From contig NZ_QGDV01000001.1 of assembly GCF_003149025.1 (NCBI RefSeq), positions 372,001 through 436,000 of the forward strand: a DNA stretch of 64,000 bases, in the 5' to 3' direction. Positions within the stretch are counted from its first letter, which is position 1, and each line of letters starts with the position of its first letter. The stretch comes from Rathayibacter iranicus NCPPB 2253 = VKM Ac-1602. GTDB taxonomy: Bacteria; Actinomycetota; Actinomycetes; Actinomycetales; Microbacteriaceae. A program made the translations under genes and the position numbers. Under the pieces are notes generated by a model that saw nothing but the letters and a program-made list of their open reading frames with translations, ran no database searches and was not told the DNA's origin. Shown here piece after piece: positions 1 to 9,213 of this stretch.

Positions 1-464
1 GTGTGGTCGAGGATCGCGGCGATTCGCCGCTGCTCCTCGAGCGGCGGCAGGGGAATCTCGAATTCATCGAGAGTCGCTGGGCTTAGCCTAGGTAAGTTGG
101 CGCCAGCAGCTCGGGACGAGGCAAAGTTGACCATTGATGGCTGCGCGAGATAGTGCGCGAGATAATCGCGGTTCAATTGCGATCCGGGAAGCACGGGCAG
201 GATATCTGTACTGCAGACACCGCTAAAATTCGGTCTGCTGATTTTACCGAGATTCGGGCGAAGCTTGCTATAAAGTAGGTGTCGAGCTGAAAAAATGAAC
301 TTTGAGCTGGCTAGTTCGGCGTTGCCGACTGTGTCATGTCCAATTATTCGGCCACCTCGTTCAAGATGTTCGAGTCCGATATAGATCGTGTTCGGGTCAA
401 TTTTACTCGGGTCAACTGATTGACGCTGAATGAGCGCAACGTCGCCGAGTCGCGCGGACTTCAT
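1..464 (-). CDS. hsdS: Type I restriction enzyme specificity subunit HsdS, partial
   Basis: This frame runs off the left edge, so only about 154 N-terminal residues are present. HsdS gives sequence specificity to the type I complex through two target-recognition domains, each followed by a helical spacer. The visible protein starts MKSARLGDVALIQ and reaches the block ending PLPPLEEQRRIAAIL, which is the usual end of the first target-recognition domain and start of the central helix. The ATG overlaps the hsdM stop codon as ATGA, so translation is coupled. The DNA is clearly AT-richer than its surroundings, as is common for exchangeable recognition domains. The second recognition domain and any hsdR gene would lie to the left of the window. 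Confidence 0.88.
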   Translation of the reverse strand, partial: MKSARLGDVALIQRQSVDPSKIDPNTIYIGLEHLERGGRIIGHDTVGNAELASSKFIFSARHLLYSKLRPNLGKISRPNFSGVCSTDILPVLPGSQLNRDYLAHYLAQPSMVNFASSRAAGANLPRLSPATLDEFEIPLPPLEEQRRIAAILDH

Positions 465-1921
465 GCGAGCATCGCCTTCAGCTCGGCGAGCCCGTCCACG
501 ATCTCTGTTTCCAGGGCTTCAATATCGGCGATGATCTCGAGAGGTGGCCGGTGCTCGACCTCGTCGTGGACGATCTCCTTGTAGCGGTTGAGGGAGAGAT
601 CGTAGCCCTGAGCGGCAATGTCCGCCTTGGACACTGTGAACGACTGGTCGGTGCGGGTCCGCTCGCGTTCGCTGGTGCGGCGGTCTGCCCAGCGGGTGAG
701 CACGTCCGGCAGGTCGTTCGCTTCGATCGGGTTGCGCTTGTCATCGAGGGAGAAGCCGTCGGCGTGCACATCATAGAACCAGACGTCGTCGGTGCCGCCG
801 GAATCCGTCTTCGTGAAGAACAGGATCGCGGTCGAGACTCCCGCGTAGGGGCGGAAGACGCCGGACGGGAGCTTGACGACCGCGTCGAGCTTCTGGTCCT
901 CCACGAGCATTCGCCTCAACGCCTTGTGCGCGGTTGACGAGCCGAACAGCACACCGTCGGGCACGATCACGGCCGCACGGCCGCCGGGCTTCAGCAGCTT
1001 CAGGAACAGGGCGACGAAGAGCAGTTCGGTCTTCTTGGTCTTCACGATGCGCTGTAGATCCTTCGACGTCGACTCGTAGTCGAGCGAGCCCGCGAAGGGC
1101 GGGTTGGCGAGGATCAGCGTGTATCGCTCGGCGTCGTCGCTCGCGCCCTCGGAGAGCGAGTCGCGGTAGCGGATGTCGGGCGCCTCGATGCCGTGGAGCA
1201 GCATGTTCATGCTGCCGATGCGCAGCATGGTCGAGTCGAAGTCGAACCCGTGGAACATGCTCGTGTGGAAGTGCGAGCGCTGTGCCGCGTTCGTCAAGAC
1301 GCCCGGGTGCTCGCGCCGCACGTACTCCGACGCGGCGACGAGGAATCCGGCCGTGCCGCACGCGGGATCGCAGATTTCGTCGGCCGGCTGGGGCGCCATC
1401 ATCGCGACCATCAGCTCGATGATGTGCCGCGGAGTGCGGAACTGCCCGTTTACTCCCGCGGAGGCGATCTTCGACAGAAGGTACTCGTATAGGTCACCGT
1501 TGGTGTCGCGCTCGGCCATGGGGATGTCGTCGAGCATGTCGACCACCCGCGACAGCAACGCGGGCGTCGGGATGGTGAAGCGGGCGTCGCGCATGTGCTC
1601 GCCGTAGGTCGAGCCGTCACCGCCGAGGGTGCGCAAGAACGGGAAGACACCGTTGCCGAGAACGTCCCACATGACTTCGGGGTCGTCGTTCTTGAAACGG
1701 CTCCACCTCAGGTGCTCTTGCCCCCGCCGGTAAATCGACCGCTCGACTTTACCGCCCGTGACGCGCGCCTTCCTCTCGGCGAGCGTCTGCAGGTCGTCGA
1801 GCCGGCGCACGAACAGCAGGTAGGTGATCTGCTCGATCACCTCGAGCGGATTCGAGATGCCCCCGGACCAGAACGCATCCCAGACCCGATCGATCTTGGT
1901 CTTCAACTCTCCGGTGATCAC
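461..1921 (-). CDS. hsdM: Type I restriction-modification DNA methyltransferase HsdM
   Basis: A 486-residue adenine-N6 methyltransferase subunit of a type I R-M complex, which methylates host DNA together with HsdS. An N-terminal helical domain (about residues 1-150) precedes the catalytic domain. The SAM-binding motif DPACGTAGF is at 185-193 and the catalytic motif NPPF at 273-276. Length is normal for HsdM. The start is a GTG with a GAGGA-type ribosome site just upstream. The stop overlaps the hsdS start by four bases, so at least hsdM-hsdS is one operon. Restriction subunit HsdR is not visible; it may follow hsdS outside the window. The 217 bases upstream to the pnuC stop hold no convincing gene. 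Confidence 0.95.
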   Translation of the reverse strand: MITGELKTKIDRVWDAFWSGGISNPLEVIEQITYLLFVRRLDDLQTLAERKARVTGGKVERSIYRRGQEHLRWSRFKNDDPEVMWDVLGNGVFPFLRTLGGDGSTYGEHMRDARFTIPTPALLSRVVDMLDDIPMAERDTNGDLYEYLLSKIASAGVNGQFRTPRHIIELMVAMMAPQPADEICDPACGTAGFLVAASEYVRREHPGVLTNAAQRSHFHTSMFHGFDFDSTMLRIGSMNMLLHGIEAPDIRYRDSLSEGASDDAERYTLILANPPFAGSLDYESTSKDLQRIVKTKKTELLFVALFLKLLKPGGRAAVIVPDGVLFGSSTAHKALRRMLVEDQKLDAVVKLPSGVFRPYAGVSTAILFFTKTDSGGTDDVWFYDVHADGFSLDDKRNPIEANDLPDVLTRWADRRTSERERTRTDQSFTVSKADIAAQGYDLSLNRYKEIVHDEVEHRPPLEIIADIEALETEIVDGLAELKAMLA

Positions 1922-2138
1922 GTCCTCACCATATCGGAGCTATCGTCGCTACCCGTCGCGCTCGGCGCTGTCGACACTGGGCGAGCAGCGCGGCGAGTTC
2001 GGCGTCCATGAAGCCGGCGGAGGTGCGGCTGAAGGAGACGAGGGACGCCATGACGTCCGTCTCTGCAAGGGAGAGCCGCTCCCGTTGGACCACCGACGGA
2101 GCGGCCCGCACGGGCACGCCCGCAGGGGACTGCTAGAG

Positions 2139-2804
2139 CTAGCCGACGGTGACCGGAGCCGCGGACGGGCGGGTGCCCTGACGCATCCAGACGAAGAAGC
2201 CGACCAGGGTGAACGCACCATAAAACACGTACATCAGCCCCGAGGCGTAGTAGCCGGCCGAGAACAGCAGGGGCACGCCAACCAGGTCGACCGCCACCCA
2301 AATGAGCCAGAACTCGACCCAGCCCTTGGCCATGCCGTAGGTGGCGAGGACAGAGCCGACGAAGATCCAGGCGTCGCTCCAGACGGGCTCGTAGGAGCCG
2401 AGCGCGCGGAACACGGGGGTCAGCACCGCGGTTCCGCCGACCATCCCGAGCACCAGCAGACCACGGGTGCGCCAGGACGCCCAGCGCGGCTCGATCTGGG
2501 TCGCGGAGTCGTCGGGGCGGTGCGTCCATCGGTACCAGCCGTAGACGCTGACGAGGATGAACATCACCTGGCGCCCCGCTTGGCCGAGCAGGTTGACGGG
2601 GTTCGGCGTGCCGAAGAGGGCGCCCATGAAGACGGTGAAGAGCAGCACGTTGCCGATGAGGCCGACGGGCCACGCCCAGACTTTCCGGCGCATCCCGCCG
2701 AGCGCGCTGAGAAGCCCGAAGACGTTGCCGATGACTTCCCGCCAGAGCACGGTTTGATCGCCGAGGACGATCCGCGCGTCGAACAGCCAGTGCACGAGAT
2801 CCAC
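2139..2804 (-). CDS. pnuC: PnuC-family nicotinamide riboside transporter
   Basis: A 221-residue integral membrane protein of the PnuC family, which takes up nicotinamide riboside (or a related B vitamin) by facilitated diffusion driven by intracellular phosphorylation. The family motif WPVGLIGN is at about residues 45-52 and YGWYRW at about 88-93, with further hydrophobic spans typical of the seven-helix fold. I chose the GTG at 2804 because AGGAAGAAGG lies just upstream; an upstream in-frame start at 2855 would add 17 residues with no family character. It is a single gene with no nadR or ribosylnicotinamide kinase beside it. The vitamin transported cannot be fixed from sequence; nicotinamide riboside is the default for this subfamily. 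Confidence 0.88.
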   Translation of the reverse strand: MDLVHWLFDARIVLGDQTVLWREVIGNVFGLLSALGGMRRKVWAWPVGLIGNVLLFTVFMGALFGTPNPVNLLGQAGRQVMFILVSVYGWYRWTHRPDDSATQIEPRWASWRTRGLLVLGMVGGTAVLTPVFRALGSYEPVWSDAWIFVGSVLATYGMAKGWVEFWLIWVAVDLVGVPLLFSAGYYASGLMYVFYGAFTLVGFFVWMRQGTRPSAAPVTVG

Positions 2805-3080
2805 CGAAAGCCTTCTTCCTAAGTCAGTGTGCCGGGTGGTCCAACCGTGCCCCACGCCGGGTCATTCCCGGGGCGGGTGACGCAGTGTCGGCATACCGAC
2901 GACGCATCGGTACGGACCGAGCCGACGTGCTCGTCGGTGTCCTGCGCGCGACGAACTGTCCCCGCCGCTCTCGGCTATGGATCGCTGTTCCGCGCGCTCG
3001 ACGCCTTCGCCGAGCGCGCGGCCCGACGCTCGCCGAGGGGCTGACGCCACTCGGCGGCGCGGCGACCGTAGGCTGGCGCA

Positions 3081-3932
3081 ATGACGTCCCGGGTGCGACT
3101 CCTGCTGGCCTCATCACATCCCGGACCGACCGTGACGGTCACCGTGTTGGCGACAGTCATTGCCGCAGCCTCTGGGCATCCGCTCGGCATGGTGGTGCTG
3201 GTCGCGTTCGCCGTGCTCATGGGACAGCTCTCGATCGGCCTGGCGAACGATTGGATCGACGCCGACCGCGACCGCGCGGTGGGGCGCACCGATAAGCCGG
3301 TCGCGCAGGGGCTGATCAGCGTGGCTGTGGTGCGCGGGGCGGCTCTCGGCACGGCGGCCGCGGCCGTGGTGCTCTCGCTACCGCTCGGGCCGGTCGCGTC
3401 GACCGCGCACGTGGTGCTGGTCGGGGCGGGCTGGGCCTACGACGCGGGGCTGAAGCGCACGGCGTGGTCCGTCGCTCCCTTCGTGGTGGCGTTCGGCCTG
3501 CTGCCGGTGGTTGCGGTGGCGGCCGGCGACGGGCGGCTTCCGGCCTGGTGGGCAATGGCGACCGGAGCGGTGTTCGGCGTCGCGATCCACTGCACCAACG
3601 TGCTCCCCGATCTGGTCGACGACGAGGCGACGGGGGTGCGCGGCTTCCCGCACCGACTGGGCCTGCGGGTCTCGGGAGTGGTCGCGTTCGGCTCGCTCGT
3701 GGTTGCGGCGCTGCTCGTGCTCGGCGGGCAGCTGCTCGGCGGCGAGCACGCGCGCGGCGCGGGAGACGTGCTGGCGGTCCTGGGGGCCGTCGCGGTGATC
3801 GCTCTGGCAGGAGCGGGCATTCGCCTGGTGCTCACTGGGCCACCAACGCGCACCCTCTTCCGGCTGGTCATCGTCGCGTCGCTGGTGTTGGTCGGCGAGC
3901 TCGGGTTGGCTGGGGCTCGGCTGGTCGCCTAA
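3081..3932 (+). CDS. UbiA-family membrane prenyltransferase
   Basis: A 283-residue multi-spanning membrane protein of the UbiA superfamily, which transfers prenyl chains to acceptors. Both aspartate-rich Mg-diphosphate motifs are visible: NDWIDADRD at 56-64, and a shorter second motif around D177, D180 and D181 in PDLVDDEATG. It is hydrophobic throughout, with about eight predicted helices. It does not resemble MenA or the haem-O synthase CtaB closely enough to name, and no quinone genes adjoin it, so the acceptor is unknown. It is followed convergently by the FAD monooxygenase gene with a 13-base gap. SCO3242-like homologues of unknown acceptor are widespread in Actinobacteria (family knowledge). 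Confidence 0.82.
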   Translation: MTSRVRLLLASSHPGPTVTVTVLATVIAAASGHPLGMVVLVAFAVLMGQLSIGLANDWIDADRDRAVGRTDKPVAQGLISVAVVRGAALGTAAAAVVLSLPLGPVASTAHVVLVGAGWAYDAGLKRTAWSVAPFVVAFGLLPVVAVAAGDGRLPAWWAMATGAVFGVAIHCTNVLPDLVDDEATGVRGFPHRLGLRVSGVVAFGSLVVAALLVLGGQLLGGEHARGAGDVLAVLGAVAVIALAGAGIRLVLTGPPTRTLFRLVIVASLVLVGELGLAGARLVA

Positions 3933-3945
3933 GCGGCGCGATCGT

Positions 3946-5151
3946 TCAGGACCAGCGCATCGCGTACACGCGCGCCAGGACATCGGCGGTCGGCAGCGCG
4001 AGGGCGGTGCGCAGGAGCGCCTCGCGGCCCCGGTGAGCGAGTGGGCCGGCCGGGCGTCCGAGCGCCATGTTCGCCTCCGCTTGCCGAGCTGCGCGACGAG
4101 CCGCCACCGTCCGTCGGCGGGCGAAGTCGGGCCATAGGCCGACGGCTCCGTCGCGGATCGCGCCGACCAGTAGAGGAGCTAGCTCGGCCGCGTCGAGCCA
4201 GCCGAGATTCATGCCCTGCCCGCCGATGGGGCTGATTTCGTGCGCGGCGTCGCCAAGGAGCACGACCCGGCCGACACCCATCCGCTCGCTCTCACGCCGA
4301 CGCACTCGGAATCCGCTCAACATACTGCACGTCGCCGGATCCGCCTCGGCCCCCGTCCGCTCGCGGACCGCGGCGGCCAGGGCGCGTGCCGCGTCCTGAT
4401 CGGGGGCCTCCTCGGGTCGCCACGCAGGGGCGCCAAGGGAGCGATCGGGTCCGCTCAGCGCGACGTAACGCCGCCGACCATTCGGCAAAGGGAACGACTC
4501 GACGACGCCCCGTGGGCCGACATCGACCAGCGCGGTGGCGCTCAGGGCAGCGGGCTCGGGATCGGCGAAGTCGCCCATCACGTAGCGGTCCGGATAGTCG
4601 TGGCCGGTGCTACGGAGGCCGAGCAGGTCGCGCACGGTGCTGCGGGCACCGTCGGCTCCGACGACGAAGGCAGCGCGGACGGCGACCGGCTCACCGCTGG
4701 GGCCGGAGCCCGTCGCCTCGATGGACCGTTCGTGCCGGTGCAGGCCGGTCAGAGCGAGGCCGGGGCGCAGTGCCTCCGGAGCCGCGAGGTGCAGCCGGTC
4801 GCGCAGGATCGCCTCGGTTCGGTGCTGGTCAAGCGTGACGACGTAGGGGTGCGTGGTGGAGACGCGCGCGAACGAGAGTGTACCGAGAGTGCGGCCACGG
4901 CTGCGGGCGACGCCTTCTCGTACCAGAGCGGCTTCGGCAAGCACGGGCGCGTCGGCGCCGATCGCGGCGAAGGCGTCGAGCGAGGGCGGGTGGATGCCGA
5001 TCGCCCGCGAGCCGTGTGGCACCGAGGAGCGCCGCTCCCATACCTGCACGGCGACTCCGGAGCGAGCGAGGAGCGCGCCGAGGAGGAGGCCGACAGGACC
5101 GCCGCCGACCACGAGTACGTCCGTCTGCGCTCTCTGGGTCTGCGCTGTCAC
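3946..5151 (-). CDS. FAD-dependent aromatic-type monooxygenase
   Basis: A 401-residue flavoprotein monooxygenase of the PheA/UbiH class, which hydroxylates small organic substrates with NAD(P)H and O2. The dinucleotide-binding motif VVGGGPVG is at about residues 14-21, a DG-type motif VVGADGARSTV in the middle, and the second FAD motif GDAAHEISPIGGQGMN near the C-terminus. I take the GTG at 5151 as start because it sits just before the Rossmann fold; the frame stays open upstream to 5307 but that stretch is proline- and threonine-rich with no homology character. Substrate is unknown, and neighbouring genes do not suggest a pathway. It ends 13 bases from the convergent UbiA-like gene. Confidence 0.85.
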   Translation of the reverse strand: MTAQTQRAQTDVLVVGGGPVGLLLGALLARSGVAVQVWERRSSVPHGSRAIGIHPPSLDAFAAIGADAPVLAEAALVREGVARSRGRTLGTLSFARVSTTHPYVVTLDQHRTEAILRDRLHLAAPEALRPGLALTGLHRHERSIEATGSGPSGEPVAVRAAFVVGADGARSTVRDLLGLRSTGHDYPDRYVMGDFADPEPAALSATALVDVGPRGVVESFPLPNGRRRYVALSGPDRSLGAPAWRPEEAPDQDAARALAAAVRERTGAEADPATCSMLSGFRVRRRESERMGVGRVVLLGDAAHEISPIGGQGMNLGWLDAAELAPLLVGAIRDGAVGLWPDFARRRTVAARRAARQAEANMALGRPAGPLAHRGREALLRTALALPTADVLARVYAMRWS

Positions 5152-5430
5152 GGGACCGAGCCTAAGCAGGGGTGTGGTGGCGGGCGAGGGGGTGCGCGGC
5201 GGCGCCGTCCGTGCTCCGAGTGTGTCGACAGTCGCGAGCCCTGGGGTTGACGACCGTGACAGCCACGCCGAAGCAGGCGTCGTGCTCGGACTATCCACGC
5301 ACCGCATTCAGCAACGCTGAGCGCGACCCGCGGGAGTGGCGCCCAGGGCGACCGGAGCGAGAGTGCGGGGTGGGACGTGGACGGTGTGATGCGCCTTGCG
5401 CGGAGCGGGCGGCGCCCCCAAGCTGGGGCC

Positions 5431-5634
5431 ATGGTCGGACGCGGCATCCTGGAGACGATTGGGGCCGTAATTGTCGCGCTCTCCGTGATCGCGCTGATCG
5501 TCGCGGCCGTGGCCGTCGGCTCTGGGGTAGAGATTGCGTTTCTCGGGGTGCTCGCCGCCTTCGCCGCCGGGACGACCGGGGTCGGTCTCCACGTGGCCGG
5601 GCGAGAGGCGCGCTTCCGGCGCGAAGGTCGCTAG
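5431..5634 (+). CDS. Small hypothetical membrane protein
   Basis: A candidate 67-residue protein. The N-terminal half is one long hydrophobic span (IGAVIVALSVIALIVAAVAV), followed by a second shorter one (FLGVLAAFAAGTTGVGL), then a basic tail with several arginines. This fits a two-helix small membrane protein with both termini in the cytoplasm. The ribosome site is weak and there is no operon partner. Third-position GC is high but that is not discriminating in this genome. I do not recognise the family; the regular hydrophobic pattern is the only support. Confidence 0.45.
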   Translation: MVGRGILETIGAVIVALSVIALIVAAVAVGSGVEIAFLGVLAAFAAGTTGVGLHVAGREARFRREGR

Positions 5635-5810
5635 ACGCGGAGGCCCTCGTCCGACAGGTGTCTGTCAGCGCACCGTCGCGCGGGCCTTCCGTCGAGAGTG
5701 GGGCGCGGAAGTGTTCGTTACCGAGGTCCATACGGCGCGCAGGGCGGTTGAGGGCGCGTGTGCGGATGTGTGACCTCGATTGCGAACAGCGCCACGGTTC
5801 CCGGCGGCCT

Positions 5811-6815
5811 TCACCGACGGTAGTGGGCGCGCACCTCCGCCTGCCATCGCTCGCGCTCCTCCTCCGTGATGAACGCCGCATCGAAGGAGTTGAGCGCCAG
5901 CTGCTCCAGCTGAGCGTCGTCCATCCCGAGGTCCTCGACCAGGGCGCGGTAGTTCTCATCCACGTAGCCACCGAAGTACGGCGGGTCGTCGCTCGAGATA
6001 GTGACGACGAGGCCCGCGCGCAGCATCGCGGGCAGCGGATGATCCGCCATCGTGTCGACAGCCCGCAGCGCCACGTTCGACAGCGGGCAGACCGTGACGG
6101 GGATCCGCCGCTCGCGCAGCATCGCGACGACCTCCGGGTCCTCCATTGCCCGGATGCCGTGATCGACCCGCTCCACCTTCAGCAGCTCGACCGTCGCGGC
6201 GACGGTCTCGGGTCCGCCTTCCTCGCCGGCGTGCGCGACCAGGCGCAGGCCCTCGGCGGCCGCGCGCGCGTAAACCTGAACGAATAACTCCGGACCCCAG
6301 CCGACCTCGTTCGAGTCCAAGCCCACGCCGAGGATGTGCTCGCGGTAGGGCAGGATCGTCGTCAGCATCTCGTCGGCGGCCTGTGGCCCCAGATCGCGCA
6401 AGAAGCACATAATCAGTGCGGTCGAGATTCCGTGCGTCTGCTCGCTGGTGCCAAGGGCGCGAGTGATCCCGGCCATCACTGTCTCCAGCGGCACGCCGTT
6501 GCCGAGGTGAGTCTGCGGATCGAAGAAGAGTTCGGCCCGACGGACATTGGCTGCCTTCGCCCGGTCGAGGTAACCGGTCGCCAGCTCGAAGAAGTCGCGC
6601 TCGGTTTTCAGGACGGTGAGATTGGAGTAGTGCAGCTCCAGGAACGAGGCGAGGTCGGTGAACGCGTACCGGGCGCGCAGGGCGTCAAGGTCCTCTGTCG
6701 GCAGGGTAATCCCGTTGCGCCGCGCCATCTCGACGATGTGCTCGGGCTCGATGGTGCCCTCGAGGTGAATGTGCAACTCGGCGCTGGGCGGGGCGGGGAA
6801 CGCGAGGCGGGGCAT
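5811..6815 (-). CDS. Adenosine/adenine deaminase family protein
   Basis: A 334-residue zinc-dependent deaminase of the adenosine deaminase fold, acting in purine salvage. Metal ligands H15 and H17 lie in HIHLEGT; HAGEE is at 195-199, supplying a metal histidine and the catalytic glutamate; DHG is at 219-221 and SDDP at 275-278. The last motif continues as SDDPPYFGGYV, which resembles the adenine deaminase branch (yeast Aah1 type) more than classical adenosine deaminase, so adenine may be the true substrate. Aminodeoxyfutalosine deaminases share this fold and remain possible. ATG at 6815 is preceded by AAAGGAT. It stands alone, with no other purine gene nearby. Confidence 0.85.
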   Translation of the reverse strand: MPRLAFPAPPSAELHIHLEGTIEPEHIVEMARRNGITLPTEDLDALRARYAFTDLASFLELHYSNLTVLKTERDFFELATGYLDRAKAANVRRAELFFDPQTHLGNGVPLETVMAGITRALGTSEQTHGISTALIMCFLRDLGPQAADEMLTTILPYREHILGVGLDSNEVGWGPELFVQVYARAAAEGLRLVAHAGEEGGPETVAATVELLKVERVDHGIRAMEDPEVVAMLRERRIPVTVCPLSNVALRAVDTMADHPLPAMLRAGLVVTISSDDPPYFGGYVDENYRALVEDLGMDDAQLEQLALNSFDAAFITEEERERWQAEVRAHYRR

Positions 6816-7007
6816 GGGGATCCTTTGAGCGCGGGACGGCGATGCTCCCGACGCTAAGCGGCGCCTGTTTCGCGGGCGTTTCCCGCCCGAACCGGCCACA
6901 TGACGTCTGGCCGCGATGACCCTCGGGCCGCCAGCGAGATGCCCGCCCGGACGGGCTTACTAGCGCGTCGCGCGCCGATCCGGGCAGCTCAGCGACGGGC
7001 GCGCTCG

Positions 7008-7460
7008 TCAGGCCTCCGGGATTCCCGCTGCCCGGCGGACCAGCTCCGCGACGGTCGCTCGGGTCGTGTCGTCAGCTGAGGTGAGCGCGTAGGCCGTCGG
7101 CCAGATCGCGCCGTCGTCCAGCTGAGCGCCGTCCTGGAAGCCCAGGGTGGAGTAGCGCGTGCCGAACTTGGCGCCGGGCTGGAAGAAGACGATGGCCTTG
7201 CCGTCGGTGCGAGCATAGGCGGGGAAGCCGTACCAGGTCTTGGGCAGCAGATCGGCCGCATACTCGGCGACGACATCATGCAGCATCTGCGCGATCGGGC
7301 GCTCGACGTCGGTCATCGCGGCAATCGCCGCCTCCGCGTCCTTCCTGTCGGCGTCGGCCTTGTCTGCACTTTTCTGCCGCTTCGCCTCTGCTCGGAGCTC
7401 GGCTGAGCGCTCCTTTATCGCCGCACGCTCGTCCTTTGAGAAGCCGCTGTCGGTGACCAT
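7008..7460 (-). CDS. DUF1801 / YdhG-like protein
   Basis: A 150-residue soluble protein. Residues 1-50 are a charged lysine- and alanine-rich helix (KDERAAIKERSAELRAEAKRQ and onward). The rest matches the DUF1801 fold, related to YdhG and frataxin-like proteins, with the characteristic TWYGFPAYARTDGKAIVFFQPGAKF type block in which a surface Trp-Tyr-Gly-Phe-Pro leads into a strand. Some members are called iron chaperones on weak grounds; no metal ligands are evident here, so I assign only the family. Monocistronic, no regulatory clues. Confidence 0.7.
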   Translation of the reverse strand: MVTDSGFSKDERAAIKERSAELRAEAKRQKSADKADADRKDAEAAIAAMTDVERPIAQMLHDVVAEYAADLLPKTWYGFPAYARTDGKAIVFFQPGAKFGTRYSTLGFQDGAQLDDGAIWPTAYALTSADDTTRATVAELVRRAAGIPEA

Positions 7461-8666
7461 GTTCGTCCGTCCCGTCCGTGTGCTGGCGCCTCGTGTGGGG
7501 CTGCCTCCGCTTCATGGTGTCAGCGGCGACGCCAGCGGCACAACGGCGTGCCGACGTCGACGTGTGCCTTCAACCGTCGATTGAGGGACGCCGCCCCGCG
7601 GATGCCCGCGGATGAGCTACCTCCGATCGCTACGCATGGCGCTAGGACCTCGATGGAAGCACCGTTTCGCTTCCCCCAAGAAGCTGCTGGCTTTGCCGTT
7701 GCATTCGGCAGAACTGATAATGGATACGCGTACGCCGTAAAGCAGTCATTCGTACTGACGATCAAGTTCCTGCAATGCCTTTTGCCTACTCGGGTTTGCT
7801 CGTCGGCTATGAGCGGACGTATATCTACGGCACAACGTTCCAGAGTGTCGAACATAGACTTGCGACTGGCCGCGCCAAAGTCAGTTCGCCAGAGAGGTCC
7901 CTCCGGATTCACTGCCTGGACTAGAGTGTCGATCCGCCCGGCGCAGGAATCAGTGGTACCGATGTCCGCCCAAATGTTCTGAACAATTCTGTGACGCCGG
8001 CCGCCCGGATTCCCCGGGATATTCCGGCATATCCATTGTATGGAGTCGGAGTGGTTGCTGTCCAGGAGTCTGCCGCATGAGACCATCCCGCCGAGTAGTT
8101 GCCAACCTGCATACTGCCCTGCGCTTGTGCTTCATCTTCGGGTTCGCTAACAAGTAATGGCAGACTGGTGAACAGCGCTCTCAGCGTTTGCGGGAAATTT
8201 GCCGCTTGCGCCAACGCGACACCGACTGGATCAAGATCCCGCTGTATGCGACGCACGCAATGACCGCCCACCACGTCCGCAGCCATCCGAGGACGGCGAT
8301 CCAGCCTCCGAGCGTCACTATGACGGCAATAAGAGTTATCAACCGCTCTTGCCGCCTGTACCAGCGCGATTCCGCATTCCTCTCCACGCTCACACTCCAC
8401 ATCTACCCGACTAAGCAAATGCGTCTAGCCGGAAGTGACCATACCTCATCACAGTTGGCTCGTCAAGAGGTTCGCTGCCCATCACGGTCGCGGGTCAAGT
8501 TGGAGGACGTCGCGTGTTTCAAGGAGCGCGGGTGCGAGGCTGTTGGTGAGGTCGCGGCAGTCCACGGCGGGGCCTCGGGAACATTCCACGCTCGGTGCAG
8601 CGAGTTGGCGTTCCACGGCGGTAATTTGAAACAATTTGCTCTCAGGCTGGCAAGGAAGGAACGTCA
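7461..8666. other. Gene-poor, lower-GC segment
   Basis: About 1.2 kb between the DUF1801 gene and the broken PadR gene. GC is visibly lower than in flanking genes and no frame shows a recognisable domain. Two overlapping minus-strand frames (7520-8086 and 7921-8418) have protein-like stretches such as QVGNYSAGWSHAADSW and GPLWRTDFGAASRKS, but they switch frame around 7990-8080. This would fit a decayed gene read leftwards. One small membrane-protein candidate (8181-8402) is listed separately. I see no RNA gene or insertion sequence end. Confidence 0.5.
8181..8402 (-). CDS. Possible small two-helix membrane protein
   Basis: A 73-residue candidate. A charged N-terminus (VERNAESRWYRRQER) is followed by two hydrophobic spans, LITLIAVIVTLGGWIAVLGWL and WWAVIACVAYSGILIQ, and then a strongly basic tail (SRWRKRQISRKR). 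The layout of basic ends around two helices fits a genuine small membrane protein inserted as a hairpin. There is no clear ribosome site. It lies in a lower-GC, otherwise gene-poor segment, so it could be a remnant or a transferred gene. Family not recognised. Confidence 0.4.
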   Translation of the reverse strand: MWSVSVERNAESRWYRRQERLITLIAVIVTLGGWIAVLGWLRTWWAVIACVAYSGILIQSVSRWRKRQISRKR

Positions 8667-9171
8667 ATGACCATCTCGTCCACGAGACTCCTTGTCCTCG
8701 GTGTCGTTCGGCTGCGTCGGCCTGTCCATGGCTACGAAATCCAGCGAGAACTTGAGTCTTGGAACGCTGACCAGTGGGCGAGTATCGCGCGCGGATCCGT
8801 TTACAATCAGCTAAGGAGCCTGTCAAAGGATAGATTCGTTTCGGTTGTGGCAGTTGAAAAGAAGGATACCCGCCCAAGTCGTCACCTGTTTCAGGTGACA
8901 CCGTCGGGTGCAATCGAGTTCGCTCGTCTGCTCGACGATATTTTGTAGTAAGTTCCTCGAGTCGTTCGACACGCAGATGCAGACGTGGTTTCCTCCCGGG
9001 GGCAATAACTATGTTCAAGAGATTTTGCTGCTGACGTACGAGTCCTTCGTCGCTGAGCGTCGCTGGGCACTTGCGTTCTTAGATCGGGTGCGGTCGGGTA
9101 GTTATTCGCTTGCCTCCACAAGCATCCTCCCGCGACGGACTGCGGTTGGTCGGATCGCACCGAGCCGGTGA
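8667..9171 (+). pseudogene. PadR-family regulator, frameshifted
   Basis: The first 93 codons encode a clear PadR winged-helix domain: TRLLVLGVVRLRRPVHGYEIQRELE, then ARGSVYNQLRSLSKDRFVSVV and RHLFQVTPSGAIEFARLLDDIL, followed by a TAG at 8946. A second frame, shifted by one base, continues with FLESFDTQMQTWF and LTYESFVAERRWALAFLDRVRS, which looks like the normal C-terminal coiled-coil dimerisation part. A single indel near 8945 would join them. Start ATG at 8667 follows GGAAGGAAC. PadR proteins repress adjacent efflux genes; none is present, so both the regulator and its target may be lost. A sequencing error is the alternative explanation. Confidence 0.7.
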
Positions 9172-9213
9172 GATCAGCGCGGCAGCCCGGCTCGTGGCCG
9201 TTACCGTGGGCGG

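Noticed and set aside
2805-3080. Riboswitch or NAD-related leader before pnuC
   Set aside because: The pnuC ribosome site is close to the start and no conserved leader structure could be recognised in the upstream DNA.
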